Shown here: in pieces, positions 16,440 through 25,342 of the stretch
How positions within the stretch are numbered: position 1 is the stretch's first letter
How the letters are laid out: the number at the start of each line of letters is the position of its first letter
Assembly: GCF_003586305.1 (NCBI RefSeq)
Contig: NZ_KZ987400.1
Location: forward strand, 124,001-188,000
Direction of reading: 5' to 3'
DNA length: 64,000 bases
DNA from: Cognatilysobacter tabacisoli
GTDB lineage: Bacteria > Pseudomonadota > Gammaproteobacteria > Xanthomonadales > Xanthomonadaceae
The notes under the pieces: model-generated
The model's database searches: none
Told to the model about the DNA's origin: nothing
The model's input: the letters and a program-made list of their open reading frames with translations, nothing else
Translations under genes and position numbers: made by a program

Positions 16440-17801
16440 TCAGTTGACGACGACCGCCGCGGCGAGCGGCTCGGCCGCGCCCGCTTGCAGGCGCGCGCCG
16501 CGCAGCCGCGGCGTGCCGTCGATGAGCTCGGTCCACACGGCGTAGGTGCCGGCGGCGTGCTGGGCGAGCTTCGGGAAGCCGGTGCCGCGGCCCTTGCCTT
16601 CGATGCGCGCGACCTCGATGCGCTGCAGCTCGCGCGCGAGGTCGGGGGTCCAGCGGCCGAGCCACAGCGCCTGGCCGTCCGGGCCTTCGCGCAGCCACAG
16701 CGCGGTCGCCGCGCTGGCGTCGAGCGCGAGGTCGATGCGCCCCTGCACGTGCGCGCCGGAATCGACCAGCACCGGCGCGGCGAACGCGTCGCCGGCGTTC
16801 GGACTGGCCGCCAGCCACAGTGTCGGCTCGCCCTGTGCTTCCGGCTTGGCAGCGCCGCCGGCGGCGGTGTACCAGCCGACGACTGCCTGCGCGCCGCGCG
16901 CCGCGACCGCCGGCCCGTTGACCGGGCACGCCGGCATGCGCCAGCCATCGGCGTGCACCGCGCGCGCCGGCGTCCACGCGCCGGCCTGCCAGCGCGTCGT
17001 GTAGACGTCGCGGATCTCGCCCTCGGTGCGATCGCGGTACACCAGCAGCGGGCCACGCTCGGTCAGCGCCGCGTCGGTCTGGCAGCAGTCGCAGGTCGAT
17101 GCGTCGACCTCGGTTTCGTCGCTGCGCGCCAGCGCGGCATCGAAGTGCGCGGTGCGCAGCGTCATCATCGCCATCGTGCCGGCGTCGTGGCCCTGCGCGT
17201 GGCCTTCGTGGCCGCCGCCAGTCTTGCGCCCGTCCAGCCAGGCGATGCCGATGCGGTCGTTTGCGGCCGGCCACATCGCGACGAAGCCGTGCTCGGTCGG
17301 GGTACCGTCGTCGTTGACTTCCAGCGGCGTCGACCACGTCGCGCCGCCGTCGGCCGAGCGCGTCAGCACGACGTCGTACGCGTACGGCGCAGCGGCGGAC
17401 TTGCGCAGCCAGTGCGCCCACAGCGCGCCGTCGGGCGTCGCGCGCAGGTGCGGGGTGTCGGCCCAGTTGACGAACCAGTCGTCGCCGCGGGCGATCTCGC
17501 GCGGCTCGCTCCATGCGTCCGCTTCCCAGCGCGCGAACTTCAGCGCGTGGCCGCCGCCGTCGCGCGGTTCGATCCACGACAGCAGCACCTGCCCGTTGTC
17601 GAGCGCGATCAGGTCCGGCTGCGCAGCGCCGTCGGGCGCGGGCAGCGTCCACGGCGACGCCGTCAATGCCGGCGCGGGGGTCGGCGCAACCGGAGCGGCC
17701 GTCGACGCGGCCGGGTCGACCGGCGGACGATCGGCGCTGCACGCGGCGATCGCCATCAGCAGGCAGGCGAGCAGTGCGTTACGCGGCGGCGAAAACGGCA
17801 T
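16440..17801 (-). CDS. BNR/sialidase-like lipoprotein
   Basis: 453 residues with a lipoprotein signal peptide (lipobox IAAC, Cys21), followed by an Ala/Pro linker and a beta-propeller-like body. An Asp-box, TRSADGGATWS, is present near residue 150, and repeated strands such as YAVWTEL and LLVYRDR fit the exo-alpha-sialidase-like fold. The CDCCQTDAAL motif near residues 240-250 is characteristic of a subgroup of these lipoproteins. No sialidase active-site Arg triad can be confirmed, so glycosidase activity is not claimed. It is probably anchored in the outer membrane facing the periplasm. Confidence 0.75.
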   Translation of the reverse strand: MPFSPPRNALLACLLMAIAACSADRPPVDPAASTAAPVAPTPAPALTASPWTLPAPDGAAQPDLIALDNGQVLLSWIEPRDGGGHALKFARWEADAWSEPREIARGDDWFVNWADTPHLRATPDGALWAHWLRKSAAAPYAYDVVLTRSADGGATWSTPLEVNDDGTPTEHGFVAMWPAANDRIGIAWLDGRKTGGGHEGHAQGHDAGTMAMMTLRTAHFDAALARSDETEVDASTCDCCQTDAALTERGPLLVYRDRTEGEIRDVYTTRWQAGAWTPARAVHADGWRMPACPVNGPAVAARGAQAVVGWYTAAGGAAKPEAQGEPTLWLAASPNAGDAFAAPVLVDSGAHVQGRIDLALDASAATALWLREGPDGQALWLGRWTPDLARELQRIEVARIEGKGRGTGFPKLAQHAAGTYAVWTELIDGTPRLRGARLQAGAAEPLAAAVVVN

Positions 17802-18003
17802 GGGGCGAGGTCCTGGACGAGGCGCGGCGCGCGCGTGGAACGTGCACGATGCGAGGCGCGGACGATGCCGTCAAATCGAAGGCGCTGCGCGTGCGTCGTT
17901 CACCCGAATGAATGCGCAGCTGCGCCAGTTCGCGTCGCTGCGCTCTCGCGTGGTCTCCCGCGATCGCCCGTCCTGCGCGACGCCGCCGCGCGAACGCGCT
18001 CGA

Positions 18004-19908
18004 TCAGGCGACGCGGCTGCGCTTCGCGCGCGTCAGGTGCACCAGCAGCAGCGACACCGCGGCCGGCGTCATCCCGGGAATCCGCTGCGCCTGGCCGACC
18101 GTTTCGGGACGCACGCGCTCGAGCTTCTGCCGCACCTCGGCCGACAGCCCGCTGACCACGGCGTAGTCGAACGACGCCGGGATCGCGGTGTGCTCGTGGC
18201 GCTGCTGGCGCGCGATGTCCTCGCGCTGGCGCTCGAGGTAGCCGGCGTACTTGGTCTCGATCTCGACCTGCTCGGCCACCGCCGCGTCGTCGACGCCGGG
18301 ACCGATCGCCTGCACGCGCATCAGCGCGGCGTAATCGAGCTCCGGCCGCCGCAGCAGCTCGGTCGCCGAGGTCTCGCGCGAGACCTCGACGCCGAGCGCG
18401 TCGGCGACGGCGCGGCCGAGCGCGTTGTTCGGCGCCGCCCACAGCGCGGCCAGGCGCGCGGATTCGCGCTCGATCGCCTCGCGCTTGCGCGCGAAGCCGT
18501 CCCAGCGCGCGTCGTCGACGAGGCCGAATTCGCGGCCGAGCGGCGTCAGCCGCAGGTCGGCGTTGTCCTCGCGCAGCTGCAGACGGTACTCGGCGCGCGA
18601 GGTGAACATCCGGTATGGCTCGGTGGTGCCGTGCGTCGTGAGGTCGTCGACGAGCACACCCAGGTAGGCCTGGTCGCGCCGCGGCGTCCAGCCGTCGGCG
18701 CCGCGCACGAAGCGCGCGGCGTTGAGGCCGGCCAGCAGCCCCTGCGCGGCGGCCTCCTCGTAGCCGGTGGTGCCGTTGATCTGGCCGGCGAAGAACAGGC
18801 CGGCGACCGACTTGGTTTCCAGCGTGGTCTTCAGCCCGCGCGGGTCGAAGAAGTCGTACTCGATCGCGTAGCCGGCGCGGGTGATGTGCGCGCGCTCGAA
18901 GCCGCGGATCGAACGCACCAGCGCGAGCTGCACGTCGAACGGCAGCGACGTCGAGATGCCGTTCGGGTAGATCTCGGCGACGTCGAGGCCTTCGGGCTCG
19001 ACGAAGATCTGGTGCGACGCCTTCTCGGCGAAGCGCACCACCTTGTCCTCGATCGACGGGCAGTAGCGCGGGCCGATGCCTTCGATCTGGCCGGTGTACA
19101 GCGGCGAGCGGTCGAGCGCGGCGCGGATGATCTCGTGGGTGCGCTCGGACGTGTGCGTGATCCAGCACGAGACCTGGCGCGGGTGGTCGTCGCGGTGGCC
19201 GGTGAACGACATCACCGGGCGCGGGTCGTCGCCGGGCTGCTCCTCCATCACCGAATAGTCGAGCGAGCGGCCGTCGATGCGCGGCGGCGTACCGGTCTTG
19301 AGCCGGTCGACTACGAACGGGCCGTCGCGCAGGCGCTGCGCGAGCGCTATCGATGGCGGGTCGCCGGCGCGGCCGGCGGCGTACGTGGTGTCGCCGACGT
19401 GGACCTTGCCGGCGAGGAAGGTGCCCGCGGTCAGCACCACCGCCGGCGCGTCGAAGCGCAGGCCGGCCTGGGTCAGCACGCCGGTCACCCGGCCGGCCGC
19501 GGACGGACCGTGCAAGAACAGGATGTCGTCGACCGCGGACTGGAACAGGGTCAGGTTCGGCTGCGATTCGACCGCGCGCCGGACGAACGCGCGGTACAGC
19601 GAGCGATCGGCCTGGCAGCGCGTCGCGCGCACGGCCGGGCCCTTGCTCGCGTTCAAGTGGCGCCACTGGATGCCGGCGGCGTCGGCCGCGCGCGCCATCA
19701 CGCCGCCGAGCGCGTCGATCTCCTTGACCAAGTGGCCCTTGCCGATGCCGCCGATCGCCGGGTTGCAGCTCATCGCGCCGACGGTCTCGACGTTGTGGGT
19801 CAGCAGCAGCGTGCGCGCACCGGCGCGCGCCGACGCCAGCGCCGCCTCGGTGCCGGCGTGGCCGCCGCCGATCACGATCACGTCGTACTGGTAGAAGGAA
19901 TCGCTCAT
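18004..19908 (-). CDS. mnmG: tRNA uridine-5-carboxymethylaminomethyl modification enzyme MnmG
   Basis: 634 residues from ATG 19908; the longer upstream frame is rejected because [16 protein letters not shown] is the family start. The FAD-binding GxGxxG lies at about residues 14-19. Both family signatures are present: [15 protein letters not shown] and [17 protein letters not shown]. With MnmE it builds the cmnm5 group on the wobble uridine of certain tRNAs, using FAD, glycine and methylene-THF. mnmE is not in the window. Full length. A TAGAAT at 19943-19948 on this strand could be the -10 box. Confidence 0.97.
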   Translation of the reverse strand: MSDSFYQYDVIVIGGGHAGTEAALASARAGARTLLLTHNVETVGAMSCNPAIGGIGKGHLVKEIDALGGVMARAADAAGIQWRHLNASKGPAVRATRCQADRSLYRAFVRRAVESQPNLTLFQSAVDDILFLHGPSAAGRVTGVLTQAGLRFDAPAVVLTAGTFLAGKVHVGDTTYAAGRAGDPPSIALAQRLRDGPFVVDRLKTGTPPRIDGRSLDYSVMEEQPGDDPRPVMSFTGHRDDHPRQVSCWITHTSERTHEIIRAALDRSPLYTGQIEGIGPRYCPSIEDKVVRFAEKASHQIFVEPEGLDVAEIYPNGISTSLPFDVQLALVRSIRGFERAHITRAGYAIEYDFFDPRGLKTTLETKSVAGLFFAGQINGTTGYEEAAAQGLLAGLNAARFVRGADGWTPRRDQAYLGVLVDDLTTHGTTEPYRMFTSRAEYRLQLREDNADLRLTPLGREFGLVDDARWDGFARKREAIERESARLAALWAAPNNALGRAVADALGVEVSRETSATELLRRPELDYAALMRVQAIGPGVDDAAVAEQVEIETKYAGYLERQREDIARQQRHEHTAIPASFDYAVVSGLSAEVRQKLERVRPETVGQAQRIPGMTPAAVSLLLVHLTRAKRSRVA

Positions 19909-19999
19909 CACATCCTGGCCATCGCGCCGTTGGCGCGCGCGCATTCTAGGCCGTTCGGACCGGGGCCGCCGGCGACAGCGCGGGATCGGCCCGCCAAAG

Positions 20000-20016
20000 T
20001 TGGCACGGTTCCTGCG
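20000..20016 (+). promoter_or_regulatory. candidate sigma54 (-24/-12) promoter
   Basis: TTGGCACGGTTCCTGCG keeps the invariant GG (20002-20003) and GC (20014-20015) at exactly ten bases apart and the full TGGCACG block. The -12 half is CTGCG instead of TTGCW. It lies 92 bp upstream of mnmG but points away from it. The predicted start of transcription is near 20027. No activator site was identified. Confidence 0.6.
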
Positions 20017-20026
20017 ACATACTCCT

Positions 20027-20141
20027 TGCACCCAGCGGGGCAGGCGCTAAGCGCCGGTCGGAATTGGAACAGGGGCTGGCCAAGCGCTCGCATGGGGAAG
20101 CACGGGGGCCGAATGTCGGGGGACGTTCGGCCCCTTTTTTT
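20027..20141 (+). ncRNA. candidate sigma54-dependent small RNA
   Basis: A predicted transcript of about 115 nt from the -24/-12 promoter to a strong terminator, with no plausible coding frame. It contains a perfect hairpin GGCGC-TAA-GCGCC (20043-20055), single-stranded-looking GGA motifs at 20060, 20066 and 20096, and the 13-bp terminator stem. The GGA motifs and sigma54 control recall CsrA/RsmA- or Hfq-linked regulatory RNAs of other proteobacteria, but I recognise no known RNA family here. Confidence 0.5.
20105..20141 (+). terminator. rho-independent terminator
   Basis: GGGGCCGAA pairs with TTCGGCCCC, and the stem extends inward to 13 bp around a GGGG loop (20105-20117 with 20122-20134), followed by seven T. 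It is one of the strongest terminators in the window, yet no protein-coding gene ends before it. Confidence 0.85.
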
Positions 20142-20470
20142 GTCTGCCCGATCCGCATCGCCGGTTCGACGATGCGTCGATCCCGACGCCGCGGTGACCC
20201 ATCCGCGATCGACACGCGAATCGGTGCCAATGCGCTGGGCGCCAGCGTGGGCGCGGTCTGCAGGGTTTCGGGCTGGAGGTGCCGGCGGTGGTCGCGGCAC
20301 GGGGCCGGCGAGGCGCCGACGCCCGACAAGGACGGAACAGGGGGGATCCGTGAATTCCTCGCCGGGCGCCGACATGGGCACTTGCCGGTCGCGGTTTGCG
20401 TCACTTGCCGACGCAGACCGTCAGTGGCCCTACTGTGAGGTGACGAGGCGCGTCGCGCAAGAGACTTCGG
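20142..20470. other. intergenic region, no gene seen
   Basis: A 329-bp spacer between the small-RNA terminator and the end of the Tyr-rich lipoprotein gene. Frames present here lack start signals or plausible composition. I see no clear promoter or repeat. Confidence 0.5.
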
Positions 20471-21034
20471 TCACGGCTCCTGCTCTTGGACCGTGCGGCG
20501 GCGCGGCGCCTCCTGTGCCTGGCGGATGCGCTGGCCCAGTCCCGAGTCGTCGCGGCGCGGCGCCGGCGACGAAATCACCGGGCGCGGCGCGGCGCCGCTG
20601 ATGCCCGACGGGGCCGGACGCAGCGCGCCGCCGTCGGCCTGCTGGCGCCGGCGCAGCTGGTCGAGGTTGCGCCACGGCGAGCCGTCGCGATCGCGCGGGC
20701 GGTAGTCGGGGTTCGGGTTCGGCGTGCCGGTGACCGGGGGTCGCGGGTAGTGCGGCCGATACGGGTGCCCGTAATACGGGTAGCCCGGCCGGTAGTAATA
20801 CGGGCGCGTCGGATAGCCGTAGCCGTAACGGTACGGGTAGCCGTAGCTGCCGTAGCCGCCGTAATAGGGATAGCCGCCGACCCCGCCGTAGTACGGGTAG
20901 CTGCCGTAGTAGCGGTACTGGGTGCTTGGCTGACCGTAGTAGTAGTCGCCGGCGCCGGCGCGGTAGCCGTAACCGGTGACGCAGCCGCCCAGCAGCAGCG
21001 CGGCTGCGAGCGGGACAAGGAGTTTGCGGATCAT
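20471..21034 (-). CDS. Tyr/Gly/Pro-rich lipoprotein
   Basis: 187 residues from ATG 21034 with a lipoprotein signal (LLLGGC, Cys18). The mature part up to about residue 110 is a low-complexity run of Tyr, Gly and Pro built from short units such as YPYYGG and YGYPYRY. A charged tail with DRDGSPWRNLDQLRRRQQ and RPAPSGISG follows. No enzymatic motif is present. Similar Tyr-rich small lipoproteins occur in Xanthomonadaceae without known function; envelope localisation is inferred. The next gene, an EamA transporter, is divergent. Confidence 0.75.
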   Translation of the reverse strand: MIRKLLVPLAAALLLGGCVTGYGYRAGAGDYYYGQPSTQYRYYGSYPYYGGVGGYPYYGGYGSYGYPYRYGYGYPTRPYYYRPGYPYYGHPYRPHYPRPPVTGTPNPNPDYRPRDRDGSPWRNLDQLRRRQQADGGALRPAPSGISGAAPRPVISSPAPRRDDSGLGQRIRQAQEAPRRRTVQEQEP

Positions 21035-21214
21035 GGCGGAGCCCCCCAGGGTCGAGACCGCAGCTTCGGTCCGGCGGATTGAACTCGTGCTTAACCCTGC
21101 CGTCACGGCCACGCGTACCGCTGAAGGGTTCAGCGGCCGCGCTGCCTTTGCCGGGCGCATTGCCGACGGGAGCGCGCGGTGCCAGCATGCGCCGCCCCGC
21201 CCTCGGACGCCACG

Positions 21215-22192
21215 ATGACCCTGCACCGCGCGTCCGGCCACTGGCGGCTGGGCCTGACCCTGTCGCTGATCACCGCGCTGTCGTGGGCGACGCTGCCGAT
21301 CGCGCTGAAGCTGGTGCTCGACTCGCTCGATCCGCTGACGCTGACCTGGTTCCGCTTCCTCGTCGCCGCGCTGGTGACCGCGGCGTGGCTGGGGCTGCGC
21401 GGCAAGCTGCGCGGCTACGGCGCGCTCGGGCGGCGCGGGTGGACGCTGCTCGGCGTCGCCGCGCTGATGCTGGTCGGCAACTACGTGTTCTACCTGCTGG
21501 GCGTGCAGCACACCTCGCCGGCGAACGCACAGCTGCTGATCCAGCTGGCGCCGCTGCTGATGGCGCTGGGCGGGATCTGGGTGTTCGGCGAGGTCTTCCA
21601 CCGCGGGCAGTGGCTCGGCCTGGCGGTGTTGGTGGCCGGCCTGGGCCTGTTCTTCCACGACCAGCTGGCGCTGGCGTCGGCGGCCGAGTCGCTCGCGTCC
21701 AGCGCGACCCGCCCGGGCGCCTACGTGTTCGGCTCGGCGCTGGTGCTGGTCGCCGCCGTGGTGTGGGCGGTGTACGCGCTGGCGCAGAAGCAGCTGCTGG
21801 TGAAGCTCGGCTCGATGCAGGTGCTGCTGGCGATCTACGCGTTCGCGGCGCTGGCGCTGTGGCCGTTCGCGACGCCGTCTGCGCTGCTGCGGCTCGACGG
21901 GGTGCACTGGGCGCTGCTGCTGTTCTGCGCGTTCAACACCGTCGGTGCGTACGGCGCGTTCGCCGAGGCCCTCGCCCACTGGGAGGCCTCGCGCGTGTCG
22001 GCGGTGCTGGCGACGACGCCGCTGCTGTGCCTCGGCGCGGCCGCGGTCGTGCACGCGCTGTTCCCGCAGTGGCTCGCGGCCGAACGCATCACGTGGCTCG
22101 GCTGGCTCGGCGCGCTGCTGGCGGTGGCCGGCTCGGCGGCGGTCAGCCTGCTCAACCGCCGTCCGGCCGCGCCGGTCGCCGAGCCCGGCTGA
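21215..22192 (+). CDS. EamA/DMT-family transporter
   Basis: 325 residues from ATG 21215; GTG 21179 is an alternative. Ten transmembrane helices are inferred, in two EamA repeats of five, from about residue 12 to 310. Typical DMT features include the early WATLPIALK segment and the NYVFYLLGVQHTSPANAQL block at helices 3-4. The family exports small metabolites or drugs; the substrate cannot be read from sequence. A small gap separates it from the dehydratase gene downstream on the same strand. Confidence 0.85.
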   Translation: MTLHRASGHWRLGLTLSLITALSWATLPIALKLVLDSLDPLTLTWFRFLVAALVTAAWLGLRGKLRGYGALGRRGWTLLGVAALMLVGNYVFYLLGVQHTSPANAQLLIQLAPLLMALGGIWVFGEVFHRGQWLGLAVLVAGLGLFFHDQLALASAAESLASSATRPGAYVFGSALVLVAAVVWAVYALAQKQLLVKLGSMQVLLAIYAFAALALWPFATPSALLRLDGVHWALLLFCAFNTVGAYGAFAEALAHWEASRVSAVLATTPLLCLGAAAVVHALFPQWLAAERITWLGWLGALLAVAGSAAVSLLNRRPAAPVAEPG

Positions 22193-22241
22193 CGTCGCGC
22201 GCGCGACGCGGGCGGCGACGGCAAGCGGCTACCATGCCGCG

Positions 22242-23285
22242 ATGAGCGCCGCCCTGACCGATCCGTCGTCCGCGTCCCACCCCGCCCACCCGCCGAAGGG
22301 CGAGCCGCTGGCGGTCGACTTCAGCGACATCCTCGCCGCGGCCGCGCGCATCGCGCCGCAGGCGCGGGTGACCCCGGTGATGCGCTCGCGCTCGCTCGAC
22401 GCGCTGGCCGGCTGCGAGCTGCACTTCAAGTGCGAGAACCTGCAGCGCATCGGCGCGTTCAAGTTCCGCGGCGCCAGCAACGCAGTGCTGTCGCTGAGCG
22501 ACGACGAGGCCGCGCGCGGCGTGGTGACGCAGAGTTCCGGCAACCACGGCGCCGCGATCGCGCTGGCCTGCCGCCTGCGCGGCATCGCCGCGACCGTGGT
22601 GGTGCCGCACGACGCGCCGCGGATCAAGCTCGCCGCGATCGCCGACTTCGGCGCCCGCATCGTCCACTGCGATCCGGGCCAGGCCGCGCGCAACGCGGTG
22701 ACCGCGCAGGTGCTGGCCGACACCGGCGGCGTGCTGGTCCACCCGTTCAACGATCCGCGCGTGATCGCCGGCCAGGGCACCGCGGCGCTCGAGCTGCTGC
22801 AGCAGGCGCCTGGCCTCGACACGGTGATGGCGCCGGTCAGCGGCGGCGGACTGCTGTCGGGCACCGCGATCGCCGCGCACGGCATCGACGCGTCGATCCG
22901 CGTGCTCGGCGCCGAGCCCGAAGGCGCCCGCGACGCGCACGATTCGCTCGCCAGCGGCACGCGCGTCACCGGCCGCCCGGTCGACACGATCAGCGACGGC
23001 CTGCGCGCCGAGCTCGGCACGCTGACCTTCCCGATCCTGCGCGCGCACGTCGACGACATCCTGCTGGTCGACGACGCCGAAACCGTCGCGGCGATGCGGC
23101 TGGTATGGGAGCGCCTGAAGGTGGTGATCGAGCCGTCGTGCGCGGTGCCGCTGGCCGCGGTGCTGCGCTACCGCGAACGCTTCGCCGGCCGCCGCGTCGG
23201 CATCATCCTGTCCGGCGGCAACGTCGACCTCGACGCGCTGCCCCGCCTGCTCGCGCTCGCCACCCCCGCCCAGGACACCCCATGA
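22242..23285 (+). CDS. PLP-dependent threonine/serine dehydratase family protein
   Basis: 347 residues from ATG 22242. A fold-type II PLP enzyme: the Schiff-base lysine is in FKFRGASNA, the phosphate/substrate loop is SSGNHG, and the cofactor phosphate loop is SGGGLLSG. A C-terminal SGGNVDL block is also present. It lacks the regulatory ACT domain of IlvA, so it is closer to catabolic threonine dehydratase or serine racemase/hydroxyaspartate dehydratase; which one cannot be decided. The stop overlaps the next ATG by four bases, implying a functional pair. Confidence 0.85.
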   Translation: MSAALTDPSSASHPAHPPKGEPLAVDFSDILAAAARIAPQARVTPVMRSRSLDALAGCELHFKCENLQRIGAFKFRGASNAVLSLSDDEAARGVVTQSSGNHGAAIALACRLRGIAATVVVPHDAPRIKLAAIADFGARIVHCDPGQAARNAVTAQVLADTGGVLVHPFNDPRVIAGQGTAALELLQQAPGLDTVMAPVSGGGLLSGTAIAAHGIDASIRVLGAEPEGARDAHDSLASGTRVTGRPVDTISDGLRAELGTLTFPILRAHVDDILLVDDAETVAAMRLVWERLKVVIEPSCAVPLAAVLRYRERFAGRRVGIILSGGNVDLDALPRLLALATPAQDTP

Positions 23286-23707
23286 AGATCGACGGCACCC
23301 GCACCCACGACCGCGCGACCGAGCTGCTGCTCGGCTACTACGCCGCGTTCAACCGCGGCGACTGGGACGGCATGCTCGCGCTGCTGGCCGACGACGTCGT
23401 CCACGACCTCAACCAGGGCCCGCGTGAAGTCGGCCGCGACGCGTTCGCCGCGTTCCTGCAGCGGATGGCGGCGAGCTACCGCGAACAGCTGCGCGACATC
23501 GTCGTGATGGTCTCGCCCGACGGCACCCGCGCGGCGGCCGAGTACGTCGTGCACGGCCAGTACCTCGCCGACGACGCCGGCCTGCCGCCGGCGCGCGGCC
23601 AGGCGTACGTGCTGCCCGGCGGCGCGTTCTTCGCGATCCGCGACGGCCGCATCGCGCGGGTCAGCAACTACTACAACCTCGAGGACTGGCTCGCGCAGGT
23701 GCGCTGA
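23282..23707 (+). CDS. SnoaL/NTF2-like ketosteroid-isomerase-type protein
   Basis: 141 residues, start ATG 23282 overlapping the dehydratase stop (ATGA). A single cone-shaped NTF2-like domain: the opening YYAAFNRGDWDGMLALLADD is the family hallmark, and HDLNQGPREVGRDAFAAFL and FFAIRDGRIARVSNYYN complete it. Members are isomerases, hydrolases or pure binding proteins; no activity is assigned. Coupling suggests it acts with the dehydratase. Confidence 0.85.
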   Translation: MKIDGTRTHDRATELLLGYYAAFNRGDWDGMLALLADDVVHDLNQGPREVGRDAFAAFLQRMAASYREQLRDIVVMVSPDGTRAAAEYVVHGQYLADDAGLPPARGQAYVLPGGAFFAIRDGRIARVSNYYNLEDWLAQVR

Positions 23708-23818
23708 GCCGCGATGCGGCCGCGCGCATCGACCTTGGTCGGGGGGCGCGGCAAGTAACGTATTTCTTACCGGTCGCGCCGCTACCCTGCGCCGCACCTC
23801 TTGCGCGACCCCGACGGC

Positions 23819-25333
23819 ATGCCGCGACCGCTGCGCTCTCCCCTGCCGTGGATCGCCGGCCTCGCGCTGGTGCTCGCGCTGGCGTTCCTCGGCAGCCGCG
23901 GCATCTGGGACCCGGACGAGGGCCGCTACACCAACGTCGCGCTGAACATGCTCGACAGCGGCGACTGGCTCAATCCGCGCCGCAGCCACGAAGTCGGCCA
24001 CTGGACCAAGCCGCCGCTGACGTACTGGGCGATCGCGACGAGCGTCGCCGCGTTCGGCGCCAACGCGTTCGCCGCGCGGCTGCCGGCCGCGCTGGCGTAC
24101 CTGCTGTCGACCTGGCTGGTGTGGCGGCTGGGCCGCCGGCTCGCGCCGGGCCACGCGCCCGTCGCCGCGCTCGCCTACGCGACGATGCTGCTGCCGTTCG
24201 GCGCGTCGCAGCTGATCACCACCGACTACCTGCTCGCGGCGTTCTCGACGCTGGCGATGTGGGGGTATGTCGAGGCGCGCTTCGGCGCGGCCGCCGCGGC
24301 GCCGCGCGTGGGTGCGCGTGAACTGGCGTGGGTCGCGCTGATGTGGGTGGGCTTCGCGCTGGCGTTCCTGACCAAGGGGCCGCCAGGTCTGCTGCCGCTG
24401 CTGGTGGTCGTCGCCGCCGACGCGCTGGTGCCGGGCCCGCGCACCCACCGGGTGCTGCAGTGGTCGGGGCTGGGGCTGTTCGCGCTGCTGGCGCTGCCGT
24501 GGTACGTCGCGGTGATCCACGGCAACCCGGGCCTGTTCGCGTACTTCATCGGCGACGAAGTCGTGAACCGGGTGACGACGAACGAGTTCGGACGCAACGG
24601 CGAGTGGTACGGATGGCTGAAGGTGTACGCGCCGACGCTGCTGGTCGGCACGCTGCCGTGGACGCCGACGCTGCTGCGCTGGGCGCACGGACTGCCGGCG
24701 CAAGCGCGCGCGTGGCGGCGCGACCGCGCGCGGCGCGCCGACGACGCGCCGTGGCTGCTGCTGGCGCTGTGGGTGCTGCTGCCGCTGGCGGTGTTCTGCG
24801 CGTCGCGCTCGCGCCTGCCGCTGTACCTGCTCCCGCTGTTCGCGCCGCTGGCGCTGCTGGTCGCGCTGCAGCACGGCCGCGAGGGCCGCGCGCTGCCGCG
24901 CTGGCCGTGGCTGGCGGCGTGGGCGGCGCTGCTGCTGGCGCTGAAGCTCGGCGCGGCGGCGTGGCCGACGCACAAGAACGCGGCAGCATGGGCCGAGGCG
25001 ATCCGCGCGCGCGCGCCGGAGCGCATCGAGGAGGTGGTGTTCGTCGAGGACATGGCGCGCTACGGGCTGCACGTCCACCTCGGGCGCGGGGTGCAGATCG
25101 AGAAGGTCTCGCTCGGCGATGCACCGCAGGCGCGCTTCAATCCGGCGTTCGACGAATCGCTCGCCGCCGAGCTGGCCGAGCGCGAGCCGCACGTGGTGTG
25201 GGTCTGCAAGCAGGCGCAGTGGCCGGCGCTGGCCGCGCGGATCGGCGCGCTCGGCTACCGCGCGTCGCCGCTCGGCGCGCCGTACGAGGGCCGCGTGCTG
25301 TTCCGCGTCGAGCCGGTCGCGCCGCCGCGGTAG
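23819..25333 (+). CDS. PMT/ArnT-like membrane glycosyltransferase
   Basis: 504 residues from ATG 23819. A polytopic protein with about 11-12 helices and a soluble C-terminal part from about residue 400. The GT83-type catalytic loop is visible: DPDEGRYTNVALNML near residues 34-48 with the acidic pair after the first helix, then WTKPPLTYW. The family transfers sugars (for example aminoarabinose to lipid A) from polyprenyl-phosphate donors at the periplasmic face. There is no arn cluster nearby, so the substrate is open. Confidence 0.85.
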   Translation: MPRPLRSPLPWIAGLALVLALAFLGSRGIWDPDEGRYTNVALNMLDSGDWLNPRRSHEVGHWTKPPLTYWAIATSVAAFGANAFAARLPAALAYLLSTWLVWRLGRRLAPGHAPVAALAYATMLLPFGASQLITTDYLLAAFSTLAMWGYVEARFGAAAAAPRVGARELAWVALMWVGFALAFLTKGPPGLLPLLVVVAADALVPGPRTHRVLQWSGLGLFALLALPWYVAVIHGNPGLFAYFIGDEVVNRVTTNEFGRNGEWYGWLKVYAPTLLVGTLPWTPTLLRWAHGLPAQARAWRRDRARRADDAPWLLLALWVLLPLAVFCASRSRLPLYLLPLFAPLALLVALQHGREGRALPRWPWLAAWAALLLALKLGAAAWPTHKNAAAWAEAIRARAPERIEEVVFVEDMARYGLHVHLGRGVQIEKVSLGDAPQARFNPAFDESLAAELAEREPHVVWVCKQAQWPALAARIGALGYRASPLGAPYEGRVLFRVEPVAPPR

Positions 25334-25342
25334 CGCGCGGCG

